From NCBI GenBank assembly GCA_964432995.1, contig CAYSPU010000239.1, positions 1-8,858 of the forward strand: a stretch of 8,858 nt of DNA. Reading direction: 5' to 3'. This document shows, in pieces, positions 1 to 6,942 of this stretch. A model generated the notes under the pieces. The model worked only from the letters and a program-made list of their open reading frames with translations. It made no database searches and was not told the origin of the DNA. Origin of the DNA: CAYSPU01 sp964432995 (GTDB lineage: Bacteria; Verrucomicrobiota; Verrucomicrobiia; Limisphaerales; JAHDYP01). Numbering within the stretch: position 1 is the first letter of the stretch; each line of letters opens with the position of its first letter. A program made the translations under genes and the position numbers.

Positions 1-2198
1 TCCGGGTGACCTTTACTCCCAACGTCGAGAACCCGCAGATCTGCGCGATTGAGATCATCCCGCAGTCTGTTACCGAGCCCGGCTCGGCTTCGCGTGCGCC
101 CGCGGCGGCAGCCCCTGCCGCGGCAGCACCCGCCGCCGGGGCGGCTGCTGCCGCCGCGACTTCGGTCCCTGCGCCTGCGCCTGCGGCACCCGCCCCTGGA
201 GCCGTCCCGGTGCTGATGATTGACGCGGGCAAAGTCACCGGCCCGGTCAGCCCCATGCTCTATGGCTTGATGACCGAGGAGATCAACTTCGCCTACGAAG
301 GCGGCGTGTACGCCGAACTCATCCGCAACCGCTCCTTCAAAGCAGATGCCGTGGTCCCCCCGGTTACCCCGGATACCTACGAGGTCGGCAAGTACCTTCC
401 CGTCACCTACAGACCCGACACCAAGCCGAGGTTTTGGAGCGTCGTGGGAGGCGCCTCGATGGTTCTCGACACGAACACCCCGCTGAACGAATTCCTGAAT
501 GTCAGCCTCAAGCTGGACGCGCCGTCGGCTTCTGCATCGGCGCCGGCCGGCGTGGCCAACGGCGGCTTCTGGGGAATCCCCGTGAAACCGAACACGACCT
601 ACCGCGTCTCCTTCTTCGCCAAGGCGGCCGGCGGCTTCACCGGGCCGGTGACCGTGAGCCTGGAAAGCGCTGATGGGAAAACGACCTTTGCCAGCGCGAA
701 GATCTCCGGGCTGACCGGTGAATGGAAGAAGTTCGAGAGCACGCTCAAGACGAAACGGGTGGCTGCGTCCAAGGACAATGTGTTCCAGCTCACCACGACG
801 ACGCCCGGCACGCTCTGGCTGCAGAATGTCTCGCTCTTCCCGCCAACCTACAAGAACCGCAAGAACGGCAACCGCGCCGATATCATGGAGTTGCTGGCGG
901 CCATGAAACCCAAGTTCCTCCGCTTCCCGGGCGGCAACTACCTCGAAGGAAACGCCTTCAATCAGCGGTTCAACTGGAAGGAGACCATCGGCCCGGTCGA
1001 ACAACGTCCCGGCCATCCCAGTCCCTGGGGATACTGGTCCACCGACGGCCTCGGCCTCCTCGAGTTCGCCGCGTGGTGCGAGGACCTCGACATGGAACCG
1101 TTGCTCGGCGTCTTTGCCGGCTATTGCCTCGGCCGCGGCGGGGTCATCCCGGCGGGGCCCAAGCTGGAACCCTACGTCCAGGAGGCGCTCGAGGAGATCG
1201 AGTACCTCATCGGCGACGCCAAAACCACCCCCTGGGGTGCCCGGCGCGCCAAGGATGGCCACCCCAAACCGTTCAAGATGCAATATGTGGAGGTCGGGAA
1301 CGAAGACTGGTTCGACCGCAGCGGCAGTTACGACGGCCGGTTTGCGCAGTTCTACGACGTCATCAAGAAGAAGTACCCGCACCTGAAGGTCATTTCCTCC
1401 TGGGGCTACGAACAACCCGCCAACGGCTCGGTGAAGAGCCGCACCCCGGACCTGGTGGACGAGCACTTCTATCGCAACCTCGAGGAGATGATGGCGCAGT
1501 CGTTCCGATACGACACCTATTCCAGGACGAATCCGACCAAGATCTTCTGCGGCGAATGGGCCACGCGCGTCGGCTCGCCCACGCCGAACATGGCCGGGGC
1601 GCTGGGCGACGCGGCCTGGATGACCTGCATGGAACGGAATTCGGACATTGTCCTCCTCTCGTGTTATGCCCCGCTCTTCGTCAACGTCAGCCGACTGGAG
1701 GGACAGGGCCGCTCGATGCAGTGGAGCTCGGATCTCATCGGCTACGACGCGCTCACGAGCTACGGTTCCCCATCGTACTATGCCCAGCAGATGTTCAGCA
1801 CCATGGTGGGTGACGAAATCCTCGCCACCGACTCGAAAGACATCCCAACCCGCGCGTGGCAGCGGCGAGGCCGTGGCGGCGCTCCCGGAGCCACCCAGCA
1901 AATCCGCGAGCTCTTCTTTGACGCGACCCGCGACCGCAAGAGCGGGATCCTCTATCTGAAGGTCGTGAACACCGCCGGAACGGCGCGGCGCATCCACGTC
2001 CAGATCGACGGCGCGAAGAGGATCGATTCCAGGGCCGAAGCGGTGGTCCTGGCCGGCAAAACGCTGGAGGACACCAATTCGATCGACCAACCGCAGAATG
2101 TCGTCCCGAGGACGGAAAAGGTGGACGGACTCGGCGCCAACTTCAGCCGCGAGTTTCCGGCCTATTCCATCACGGTCTTGGCGCTGCGAACCAAATGA
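1..2198 (+). CDS. GH51 alpha-L-arabinofuranosidase, secreted, 5'-truncated by window edge
   Basis: Removes terminal alpha-L-arabinofuranosyl side chains from arabinoxylan or arabinan. The frame is open from the first base, and the first residues (TFTPNVENPQICAIEIIPQS) match the end of the malectin module in the esterase gene at 7029, so the GTG at 6 is very probably internal and the start lies upstream. Counting that GTG as residue 1: malectin end 1-21; Ala/Pro linker about 22-68; GH51 N-terminal strand with LYGLMTEEINFAYEGGVYAELIRNRSF about 85-110; a CBM4_9-like beta-sandwich about 140-280; then the TIM barrel. Acid/base is E433 in VGNEDWFDR and nucleophile is E517 in FCGEWATR, followed by NSDIVLLSCYAPLFVN, typical of the plant/fungal-like GH51 branch, where the short E-to-E spacing is also expected. 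A C-terminal beta-sandwich (about 605-730) holds a Gly/Arg-rich loop (RRGRGGAPG). Any export signal lies outside the window. Family call is firm; exact substrate is inferred. Confidence 0.93.
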   Translation, partial: RVTFTPNVENPQICAIEIIPQSVTEPGSASRAPAAAAPAAAAPAAGAAAAAATSVPAPAPAAPAPGAVPVLMIDAGKVTGPVSPMLYGLMTEEINFAYEGGVYAELIRNRSFKADAVVPPVTPDTYEVGKYLPVTYRPDTKPRFWSVVGGASMVLDTNTPLNEFLNVSLKLDAPSASASAPAGVANGGFWGIPVKPNTTYRVSFFAKAAGGFTGPVTVSLESADGKTTFASAKISGLTGEWKKFESTLKTKRVAASKDNVFQLTTTTPGTLWLQNVSLFPPTYKNRKNGNRADIMELLAAMKPKFLRFPGGNYLEGNAFNQRFNWKETIGPVEQRPGHPSPWGYWSTDGLGLLEFAAWCEDLDMEPLLGVFAGYCLGRGGVIPAGPKLEPYVQEALEEIEYLIGDAKTTPWGARRAKDGHPKPFKMQYVEVGNEDWFDRSGSYDGRFAQFYDVIKKKYPHLKVISSWGYEQPANGSVKSRTPDLVDEHFYRNLEEMMAQSFRYDTYSRTNPTKIFCGEWATRVGSPTPNMAGALGDAAWMTCMERNSDIVLLSCYAPLFVNVSRLEGQGRSMQWSSDLIGYDALTSYGSPSYYAQQMFSTMVGDEILATDSKDIPTRAWQRRGRGGAPGATQQIRELFFDATRDRKSGILYLKVVNTAGTARRIHVQIDGAKRIDSRAEAVVLAGKTLEDTNSIDQPQNVVPRTEKVDGLGANFSREFPAYSITVLALRTK
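168..185 (+). repeat. Three tandem copies of CCTGCG in the GH51 linker
   Basis: The hexamer occurs at 168-173, 174-179 and 180-185 and encodes the Pro-Ala dipeptides of the flexible linker. It is part of a longer Ala/Pro-coding GC-rich tract (about 90-205) that probably grew by slippage. Confidence 0.7.
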
Positions 2199-2307
2199 CG
2201 CCGGCGGCGGCGTCCACTGCGGACGATGCACCTCCCCTCGCCTTCAATCCCCCGGATGATTCCCGGCACAGACGTGGCGTTGGTTCAAGCCCCACACCGT
2301 TTCCCTG

Positions 2308-2336
2308 CCATCCGGGAGCCGGTGCCTCACGGATGG
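2308..2336 (+). terminator. Hairpin downstream of GH51, possible terminator without T-tract
   Basis: CCATCCG (2308-2314) pairs perfectly with CGGATGG (2330-2336). After one G-A mismatch, GAG (2316-2318) pairs with CTC (2326-2328), leaving a 7-base loop. It starts 110 bases after the GH51 stop and is not followed by a T-run, so it could equally be an RNA stability element or part of the toxin-antitoxin control region. Confidence 0.35.
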
Positions 2337-2339
2337 GGT

Positions 2340-2355
2340 CCGGTATTGCCCGGTA
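2340..2355 (+). promoter_or_regulatory. CCGGTA direct repeat upstream of the antitoxin, possible operator
   Basis: Two exact CCGGTA copies start at 2340 and 2350, one helical turn apart, and CGGTG follows at 2357. They lie 26-41 bases before the chosen antitoxin start. RHH antitoxins commonly bind short repeats at their own promoter, which is the only basis for the operator idea. The repeat is short and could be chance in GC-rich DNA. Confidence 0.2.
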
Positions 2356-2380
2356 CGGTGCCGCGTATTACGCTCACCGC

Positions 2381-2656
2381 ATGACAACGATTTCGCTCAA
2401 ATTGCCGGAGCGACTGCTGGCCCGGCTCGAAAGGGAAAGCCGCGCGCGCCGGACCACGAAGTCTTCCCTGGTGCGGGAATGTCTGGAAAAGCAACTGCCG
2501 GAGCAAGCGCTCCCGCCGCATCTGCCCAAGCTGCCGCCCGGAGAATCGGTTTACGACCTGGCGTTGCCGGTCTTGAAAAGAGCCTGGGCGCGGCGCGGCC
2601 GCGGCGCCCGTGACCTCGCTACCAATCCCAAACACCTGGAAGGCTTCGGAACATGA
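2381..2656 (+). CDS. VapB-like ribbon-helix-helix antitoxin
   Basis: A 91-residue protein expected to neutralise the PIN toxin encoded next and to repress the pair's own promoter. Residues 2-8 (TTISLKL) form the DNA-binding strand, followed by helices at about 9-22 and 26-39 (PERLLARLERES, TKSSLVRECLEKQ), the standard RHH layout. The C-terminal part has a Pro-rich link and then SVYDL (about 56-60) and DLATNPKHLEGFG (about 78-90); a similar tail is, from memory, common on RHH partners of PIN proteins in Verrucomicrobia and probably wraps the toxin. I chose the ATG at 2381 because it places the strand at the N terminus; the ATG at 2195 in the same frame adds 62 unstructured residues. The stop overlaps the toxin start by four bases (ATGA), indicating translational coupling. 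No clear ribosome-binding site precedes it. Confidence 0.85.
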   Translation: MTTISLKLPERLLARLERESRARRTTKSSLVRECLEKQLPEQALPPHLPKLPPGESVYDLALPVLKRAWARRGRGARDLATNPKHLEGFGT

Positions 2657-3066
2657 TCGCCATCGCGGACACCGGCCCCTTGGTGGCGCTCATCGACCCC
2701 GACACGCGGGAGCACGCATGGGTATGCGACCACGCGAAGGCCCTGCCCAAGCCGCTGCTGACAAGCGAACCCGTGCTGACAGAGGCGGCGTTCTTGCTCA
2801 CCAGGGACGGTTTCGACGCGGACGAACTGTTCGCGCTGGCGGACGCCGGAGCCATCGCCGTCGGCCTGCAGTTCAATCGCGAACGCGGCGCCTTGCGATC
2901 GCTTCTGCGCAAGTATCGCAGTGTTCCCATGTCGCTGGCCGACGCCACGCTGGTTCGCCTGAGTGAATTGCACCGCGACTGTCAGGTCGTCACTTTTGAC
3001 ACCGACTTTCGCGTGTATCGCCGCGCCGGCAGTCACATCATTCCGGTGTTGATGCCGGAGGAATGA
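2653..3066 (+). CDS. VapC-like PIN-domain ribonuclease toxin
   Basis: A 137-residue PIN protein, the usual length for a VapC-type toxin. PIN toxins are Mg-dependent endoribonucleases, often cutting tRNA or rRNA. The acidic pocket is complete: D6 (IADTGPLVAL), E44 (LTEAAFLL), D97 (SLADATLV) and D116/D118 (TFDTDFRVYRR), so it looks active. The start ATG overlaps the antitoxin stop. A GGAAGG ribosome-binding site lies at 2638-2643, nine bases upstream, the clearest one in the window. The xylanase follows directly: an in-frame ATG (3063) of that gene overlaps this stop, and its preferred start is 35 bases further on. RNA target and toxicity cannot be read from sequence; a domesticated role is possible. 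Confidence 0.9.
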   Translation: MIAIADTGPLVALIDPDTREHAWVCDHAKALPKPLLTSEPVLTEAAFLLTRDGFDADELFALADAGAIAVGLQFNRERGALRSLLRKYRSVPMSLADATLVRLSELHRDCQVVTFDTDFRVYRRAGSHIIPVLMPEE

Positions 3067-3101
3067 AGCCTGCAGACGATGAAACCCAAACCGGCCTAAC
3101 C

Positions 3102-4379
3102 ATGAAAACGCACAACCCAAGTTCACACGCAGTCTTCGGCTGGCTGACAGCCGGGTTCCTCGTCCTGGGCACGACCACCTGGTCCGCCGACCCGCCAGTG
3201 GCTCTCAAGGAGGTATTCAAAGACCATTTCCTGGTGGGCACGGCGATCAACCGCTCGATCGCCACGGGCGCCGCGTTCCGCCGTTCCCCGGAGCAAGTCA
3301 ACCGCGACATTGCCCTGGTCCGGGAGCACTTCAACCAGGTGGTCGCGGAAAACGACATGAAATGGGCGCTCATTCATCCCCGCGAGGGCGCCGCGGGGTA
3401 TGATTTCGGGCCGGCCGACGCGTTCGTGAACTTCGGCCTCAGCAACGGCATGCAATTGGCCGGGCACACCCTGGTCTGGCACTCCCAGACCCCGAACTGG
3501 GTGTTCGCCGGCACGAACCCGCCCCCGCCCGGAGTCGCCACCGCCGCGCCCAACCCCGCCGCAGCCACAAACGCCTCCGGAACAAACGCGGCCGGGGGTG
3601 GGCGAGCCGGCCGCGGATTCGGCGGCGGCTCCTTTGGGCGTTACACCGGACCGCGCGCGTCCCGGGATGAGTTGCTCGAGCGGATGCGCGATCACATCCA
3701 CACCGTCGTCGGCCGCTACAAGGGGAAGATCAAAGTCTGGGACGTGGTGAACGAGGCCATTGCGGACGGCGGCACGAACATCCTGCGAAAGACCCTGTGG
3801 CTGGAGATCATCGGACCGGACTTCATCGCCAAAGCCTTTCAGTACGCGCACGAGGCGGACCCCGAGGCGATTCTCCGCTACAACGACTACGGGCTGGAGA
3901 ACCCGGCCAAGCGGCGGAAACTCCTCGCGTTGATCCAGTCGCTGCGGGAGCAGAAGGTGCCGGTCCACGCCATCGGCTCGCAAGCCCACGTCAACGTGTC
4001 GACGACCTTCGAGACCATGGACCGGGCGCTCGCGGAAATCGCCACGCTCGGCTTGCCCATCCACATCACCGAGTTGGATGTCAACAGCGCGGCCGCGGGA
4101 CAGCGCACCACGGGCGCCGATGTCGCGGCCAACGCTTCGGCTACTCAGGGCGGCCTGGTGGATGACGCCAACCGGCGGTTGGCCGAGGCCTATGCGGGGA
4201 TCTTCCGCGCGTTTCTCAAGCATCGGGACTCGGTGAAGATCGTCACGTTTTGGGGGCCGAATGACGCCAATTCGTGGCGGGCCAGCGGCAAGCCGTTATT
4301 GTTCGACGGCAACTCTGTTCCCAAACCGGCCTTTGACGCCGTCATTGCGGAAGCGAGGAAGGTGTCCGAGGCGCGCTAG
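3102..4379 (+). CDS. GH10 endo-1,4-beta-xylanase, secreted
   Basis: Cuts internal beta-1,4 bonds of the xylan backbone. The 425-residue product has a Sec signal peptide (residues 1-29, cleavage near TTTWSA-DPP) and a single GH10 barrel. Visible family motifs are AENDMKW, GHTLVWHSQTPNW, VWDVVNEA with acid/base E218, HITELDVN with nucleophile E324, and VTFWGPNDANSW near the C terminus. The 106-residue spacing between the glutamates is normal. An insertion of about 45 residues (about 137-184), rich in Pro/Ala/Asn then Gly/Arg (GGGRAGRGFGGGSFGR), interrupts the barrel after the third strand motif and before the helix DELLERMRDHI. A second short Ala/Thr-rich loop follows E324. An in-frame ATG at 3063 overlaps the vapC stop, but would add an acidic 13-residue stretch before the signal peptide and has GGAGGA directly abutting it; I prefer 3102, though it lacks a clear ribosome-binding site. 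Confidence 0.95.
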   Translation: MKTHNPSSHAVFGWLTAGFLVLGTTTWSADPPVALKEVFKDHFLVGTAINRSIATGAAFRRSPEQVNRDIALVREHFNQVVAENDMKWALIHPREGAAGYDFGPADAFVNFGLSNGMQLAGHTLVWHSQTPNWVFAGTNPPPPGVATAAPNPAAATNASGTNAAGGGRAGRGFGGGSFGRYTGPRASRDELLERMRDHIHTVVGRYKGKIKVWDVVNEAIADGGTNILRKTLWLEIIGPDFIAKAFQYAHEADPEAILRYNDYGLENPAKRRKLLALIQSLREQKVPVHAIGSQAHVNVSTTFETMDRALAEIATLGLPIHITELDVNSAAAGQRTTGADVAANASATQGGLVDDANRRLAEAYAGIFRAFLKHRDSVKIVTFWGPNDANSWRASGKPLLFDGNSVPKPAFDAVIAEARKVSEAR

Positions 4380-4462
4380 CCCAGCGACCGAAACAAGCAC
4401 CCCCCACATGTGAGGTCTCCATGAATCCCCTTACCCATTCTGGGATGCCACTTCGCATGAAA

Positions 4463-4488
4463 GGTAGGGCGACCTCTCCGAGGGCGCC
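4463..4488 (+). repeat. GGTAGGGCG-headed palindromic unit
   Basis: The unit starts with GGTAGGGCG (4463-4471). GGCG (4468-4471) pairs with CGCC (4485-4488), and CCTC (4473-4476) pairs with GAGG (4480-4483), with one A-G mismatch and a three-base loop. The head reappears inverted as CGCCCTACC at 4586-4594. Confidence 0.55.
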
Positions 4489-4537
4489 GCAAGATGCAGT
4501 CACCGAACCACTTGTTTTCGGCACGATGCGGAGACCT

Positions 4538-4594
4538 GCTCGCGAGTCCTCCTCGGAGCCCGCTCGCGAGTCCTTCTCGGAGTCGCGCCCTACC
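4538..4594 (+). repeat. 24-bp tandem repeat ending in an inverted GGTAGGGCG
   Basis: Two copies of a 24-bp unit beginning GCTCGCGAGTCCT lie at 4538-4561 and 4562-4585, differing at a few positions. Each contains the palindrome CTCGCGAG and can form a small CGAG/CTCG hairpin. The block ends in CGCCCTACC (4586-4594), the exact reverse complement of the head of the unit at 4463. The two ends therefore bracket 4463-4594 as a terminal inverted repeat of nine bases. Confidence 0.6.
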
Positions 4595-4620
4595 AGCTTT
4601 CGGGGTGACCGTCAGCAGAA

Positions 4621-4650
4621 GGTAGGGACGCGCGGCCTCGCGCGTCCACC
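4621..4650 (+). repeat. GGTAGGG-headed strong hairpin
   Basis: GGACGCGCG (4626-4634) pairs perfectly with CGCGCGTCC (4639-4647) around a four-base loop. After a two-base bulge the outer GGT (4621-4623) pairs with ACC (4648-4650). The unit shares its GGTAGGG head with the one at 4463. No T-run follows, so it is not a typical terminator, though it could still attenuate or protect an RNA. Confidence 0.65.
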
Positions 4651-4679
4651 AGTTGCAGACAGAGGTGCACGCCCTTGGC

Positions 4680-4700
4680 GGACGCCCGAGCCGGGCGTCC
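4680..4700 (+). repeat. Perfect 9-bp hairpin before the GH43 gene
   Basis: GGACGCCCG (4680-4688) pairs perfectly with CGGGCGTCC (4692-4700) around a three-base loop. It begins with the same GGACGC as the stem at 4626 and is probably a related unit. It lies about 80 bases upstream of the chosen GH43 start. Confidence 0.65.
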
Positions 4701-4782
4701 CCACCTCAAGGCTTCGCGGTTCATGGCCCCGACTCACGTGCATTCTCTGGGGGCCCGGCCTGCTCCGCCACCCTGGCTTCAT

Positions 4783-6942
4783 ATGATCCAAGCTGTCCTT
4801 CTCCATCGACGCACCCCCGTGGCACTGGCGGTCGGCGCACTCCTGAGCTCCGCGGCGACGGTAGATTCTGCAGCGCTTCCTCCCGCCGCGACCAGGCACT
4901 GGACGGCCGACAACGGCAACGGCACTTACTCGAATCCGCTGTTCTACGGCGAGTTCGAAGACCCCGACATCATCCGCGTGGGCGAGGACTACTACCTCGT
5001 CGGCACGACCATGCACATGAACCCGGCGCTCGAGATTCTGCACTCGAAGGACCTGGTGAACTGGGAACTGGCCGGCTACTGCATGGACCGGCTGGACTTT
5101 GGTCCGGCGTTCCGACTCGAGGGCGGAAACATCTACGGGCAGGGAATCTGGGCGCCGTGCATCCGCCATCACCAGGGGACATTCTACATCTTCTCGAATG
5201 TCAACGGCGTGGGCCTCCAGGTCTTCCGGTCGAAATCCATCCAAGGCCCCTGGGAACGCAACCAGTTGCCTGGCCGCCACGACCTCTCGGTCCTGTTCGA
5301 TGACGACCTCGGCAAGATCTTCATCATTTCCAGCGCCGGCAATCGCGGGCCCGATGGAAGCACCACGTATCCGATCGAGGAGTTGACGCCGGACCTGCGG
5401 GCGTTCGACACCAACGCCCCAAAGCGCCAGATGGTGATCCCCCGCGGCACGCGAATGGGCGAGGGCCATCACCTCTACAAGATCCATGGGAAATACTACG
5501 ACGTCTCCGCGATTCCGGGCGGGCCGGTCGATCAGATGGTCGCGCGCGCCGATTCCATCGACGGTCCGTGGCAGGTCACCTACATGGTCCAAAGCGAGTC
5601 CATGGGCGTGACGGGCGTGGCGCCGGCGCGCGCCCGAGCCAACGACCGCGGGCTCTGGATTCACCAGGGCGGCGTGTGCGACACGCCCTCGGGCGAATGG
5701 TGGTGCGTGATCATGTCGGACCACGGCAGCGCCGGCCGCATGGTGTCCCTGGTTCCCGTTACTTGGGCTGAAGGATTCCCGTTGATCGGTCTGCCGGGCA
5801 ACCTGCGCAAAGCGCCGAACACCTGGATCAAACCCAACACCGGTTTCACGCAGTCCCCCCACCCAACCTATGTCTGGGACGAGGACTTCAACCGCGGCAA
5901 GTTGCACCCCCAATGGCAGTGGAATCACGTGCCCGATGACACCCGGTGGTCGCTAATGGAAAAGCCCGGCGTCCTGCGCCTGCATTCGCTCCCGGCGCCG
6001 GACTTCTACCACGCCCGCAACACGGTCTGCCAACGCCCGCCCGGACCCGAGTGCCGCATCACGGTCGAGTTGGACACGACCGGTCTGACGGCCGGAGACA
6101 TCGCCGGCCTCGGACTGGTCACTACCCCGTATGCCTGGATCGGGGTGGCGAAATCCGCCGAGGGTGCCACGCTCCAAATGGGCACCGGCCGGGGGGGCGG
6201 ACGACGACGCCCGGGCGCCGACGCTCGTGCATCCGCACCCACCAACGCGCCCACCATCAGCCCCGTTACGCCCCCCACGCATCTCTGGCTTCGCGTTCAC
6301 TGTGACTTTGACACGGATCAGGCCGTCTTCAGTTGGAGCGCCGACGGCCAGCAATTCACGCCGCTGGGCAAACCCTTCACCATGACGTTCCAGTTGACCA
6401 CGTTTCAGGGAGTGCGCCCCGGCCTGTTCCACTACAACACCTCCGGCCAACCCGGCGGCTATGCCGACTTCGACAACTACGTCTGCGAGGAACCCCGCGC
6501 GCGGGGCATCGAACGCGAGATTCCCCTGGGCAAAACCATCGTGCTGACCAGCGGGGCGGATGCCAGCTTCCTGGCCGCCGAGACACAGGAGAACACGCTC
6601 GTGAATGTCGCGGCCGCCGGCGGAGCTCTGCCCCAGAGTGCGAAGTTCCAGGTGATGGATTTAGGCTCGGGTCGCGTGGCGCTGAAGGCGAGCAACGGCC
6701 GGTTTGTTTCCGCCGCCGGAGAAGCCGCCGTGTTGAAAGACCTGGCTGGAAAGCCACCTGGGGTCGCCGAGTCTTTTCAATGGGTTAACCTCATGCGCGG
6801 CGACACCATGCTCCTGTCCCTGACGAATCATCGGTATCTGGCCACCCAGCCGAACGCCCCTGGGCCAGTGAGAGTCACGGCCACCGGCCCGACCCCCGCC
6901 CGCAAGGGGGGGGAGTGTTTCCAATGGAGGGCCGTGGAATGA
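4783..6942 (+). CDS. GH43 xylosidase/arabinofuranosidase with C-terminal beta-trefoil, secreted
   Basis: Likely releases xylose or arabinose from the non-reducing ends of xylo-oligosaccharides. Product of 719 residues: signal peptide about 1-30; five-bladed propeller about 40-350; concanavalin-like second domain of the beta-xylosidase type about 362-575; beta-trefoil 583-719. Catalytic residues: base D60 (FEDPDII), pKa-tuning D167 (DLSVLFDDD), acid E227 (GEGHHLYKI). The trefoil shows three ~45-residue repeats with VALKASNGRFVSA-like and FQ(W) signatures; it resembles fascin-type trefoils, with an AbfB/CBM42 or ricin-type relation as alternatives, and probably binds glycans. A Gly/Arg-rich loop (GRGGGRRRPG, about residues 467-490) interrupts the second domain. 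The ATG at 4783 gives a plausible signal peptide; the ATG at 4723 or TTG at 4675 in frame would add residues before it. None has a clear ribosome-binding site. Exact specificity within GH43 cannot be read here. Confidence 0.92.
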   Translation: MIQAVLLHRRTPVALAVGALLSSAATVDSAALPPAATRHWTADNGNGTYSNPLFYGEFEDPDIIRVGEDYYLVGTTMHMNPALEILHSKDLVNWELAGYCMDRLDFGPAFRLEGGNIYGQGIWAPCIRHHQGTFYIFSNVNGVGLQVFRSKSIQGPWERNQLPGRHDLSVLFDDDLGKIFIISSAGNRGPDGSTTYPIEELTPDLRAFDTNAPKRQMVIPRGTRMGEGHHLYKIHGKYYDVSAIPGGPVDQMVARADSIDGPWQVTYMVQSESMGVTGVAPARARANDRGLWIHQGGVCDTPSGEWWCVIMSDHGSAGRMVSLVPVTWAEGFPLIGLPGNLRKAPNTWIKPNTGFTQSPHPTYVWDEDFNRGKLHPQWQWNHVPDDTRWSLMEKPGVLRLHSLPAPDFYHARNTVCQRPPGPECRITVELDTTGLTAGDIAGLGLVTTPYAWIGVAKSAEGATLQMGTGRGGGRRRPGADARASAPTNAPTISPVTPPTHLWLRVHCDFDTDQAVFSWSADGQQFTPLGKPFTMTFQLTTFQGVRPGLFHYNTSGQPGGYADFDNYVCEEPRARGIEREIPLGKTIVLTSGADASFLAAETQENTLVNVAAAGGALPQSAKFQVMDLGSGRVALKASNGRFVSAAGEAAVLKDLAGKPPGVAESFQWVNLMRGDTMLLSLTNHRYLATQPNAPGPVRVTATGPTPARKGGECFQWRAVE

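Larger units (their letters stand above)
2199..2380. other. Intergenic region between GH51 and the antitoxin gene
   Basis: About 180 bases without a convincing gene. The frame of the antitoxin stays open back to an ATG at 2195 overlapping the GH51 stop, but the extra 62 residues are Pro/Ser/Arg-rich, resemble no domain, and would displace the RHH N-terminal strand. The stretch holds one good hairpin (2308-2336) and a direct repeat CCGGTA (2340, 2350). I see no strong sigma-70 promoter: TTGCCC at 2346 and TATTAC at 2366 are only 14 bases apart. Confidence 0.6.
4380..4782. other. Intergenic region with a cluster of palindromic repeats
   Basis: About 400 bases without a supported gene between the xylanase and the GH43 gene. 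A 121-codon reading frame (4421-4786) crosses it, but its product is Arg/Ser/Pro/Glu-rich, contains a repeat-derived tandem peptide and has no recognisable domain. The stretch holds at least four repeat or hairpin units, listed separately, three with GGTAGGG or its complement at one end. I could not identify a convincing promoter for the GH43 gene; it probably lies within this region. Confidence 0.6.

Noticed and set aside
722..1813. Alternative + frame of 363 codons inside GH51
   Set aside because: Arg/Pro/Gly-rich shadow product; the main frame holds the GH51 catalytic motifs.
2346..2371. Sigma-70 promoter before the antitoxin (TTGCCC and TATTAC)
   Set aside because: The 14-base spacing is too short for a normal promoter and the elements match the consensus only partly.
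2195..2380. N-terminal extension of the antitoxin starting at an ATG overlapping the GH51 stop
   Set aside because: The extra residues are disordered and non-conserved in style; an RHH strand is expected right at the N terminus, as given by the ATG at 2381.
3123..4223. Minus-strand open frame opposite the xylanase
   Set aside because: No domain or sensible composition; overlaps a clear GH10 gene almost fully.
4535..4700. CRISPR array or attachment site in the repeat cluster
   Set aside because: Repeats are too few, adjacent without regular spacers, and no cas, integrase or tRNA gene is present.
4421..4786. Possible 121-residue protein between GH10 and GH43
   Set aside because: Its sequence is made largely of palindromic and tandem repeats, shows no domain, and ends inside the GH43 start region.
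4612..5928. Long minus-strand open frame opposite the start of GH43
   Set aside because: Shadow frame of a GC-rich gene: the product is Arg/Val/Ala-rich with no domain, while the + strand has complete GH43 motifs.
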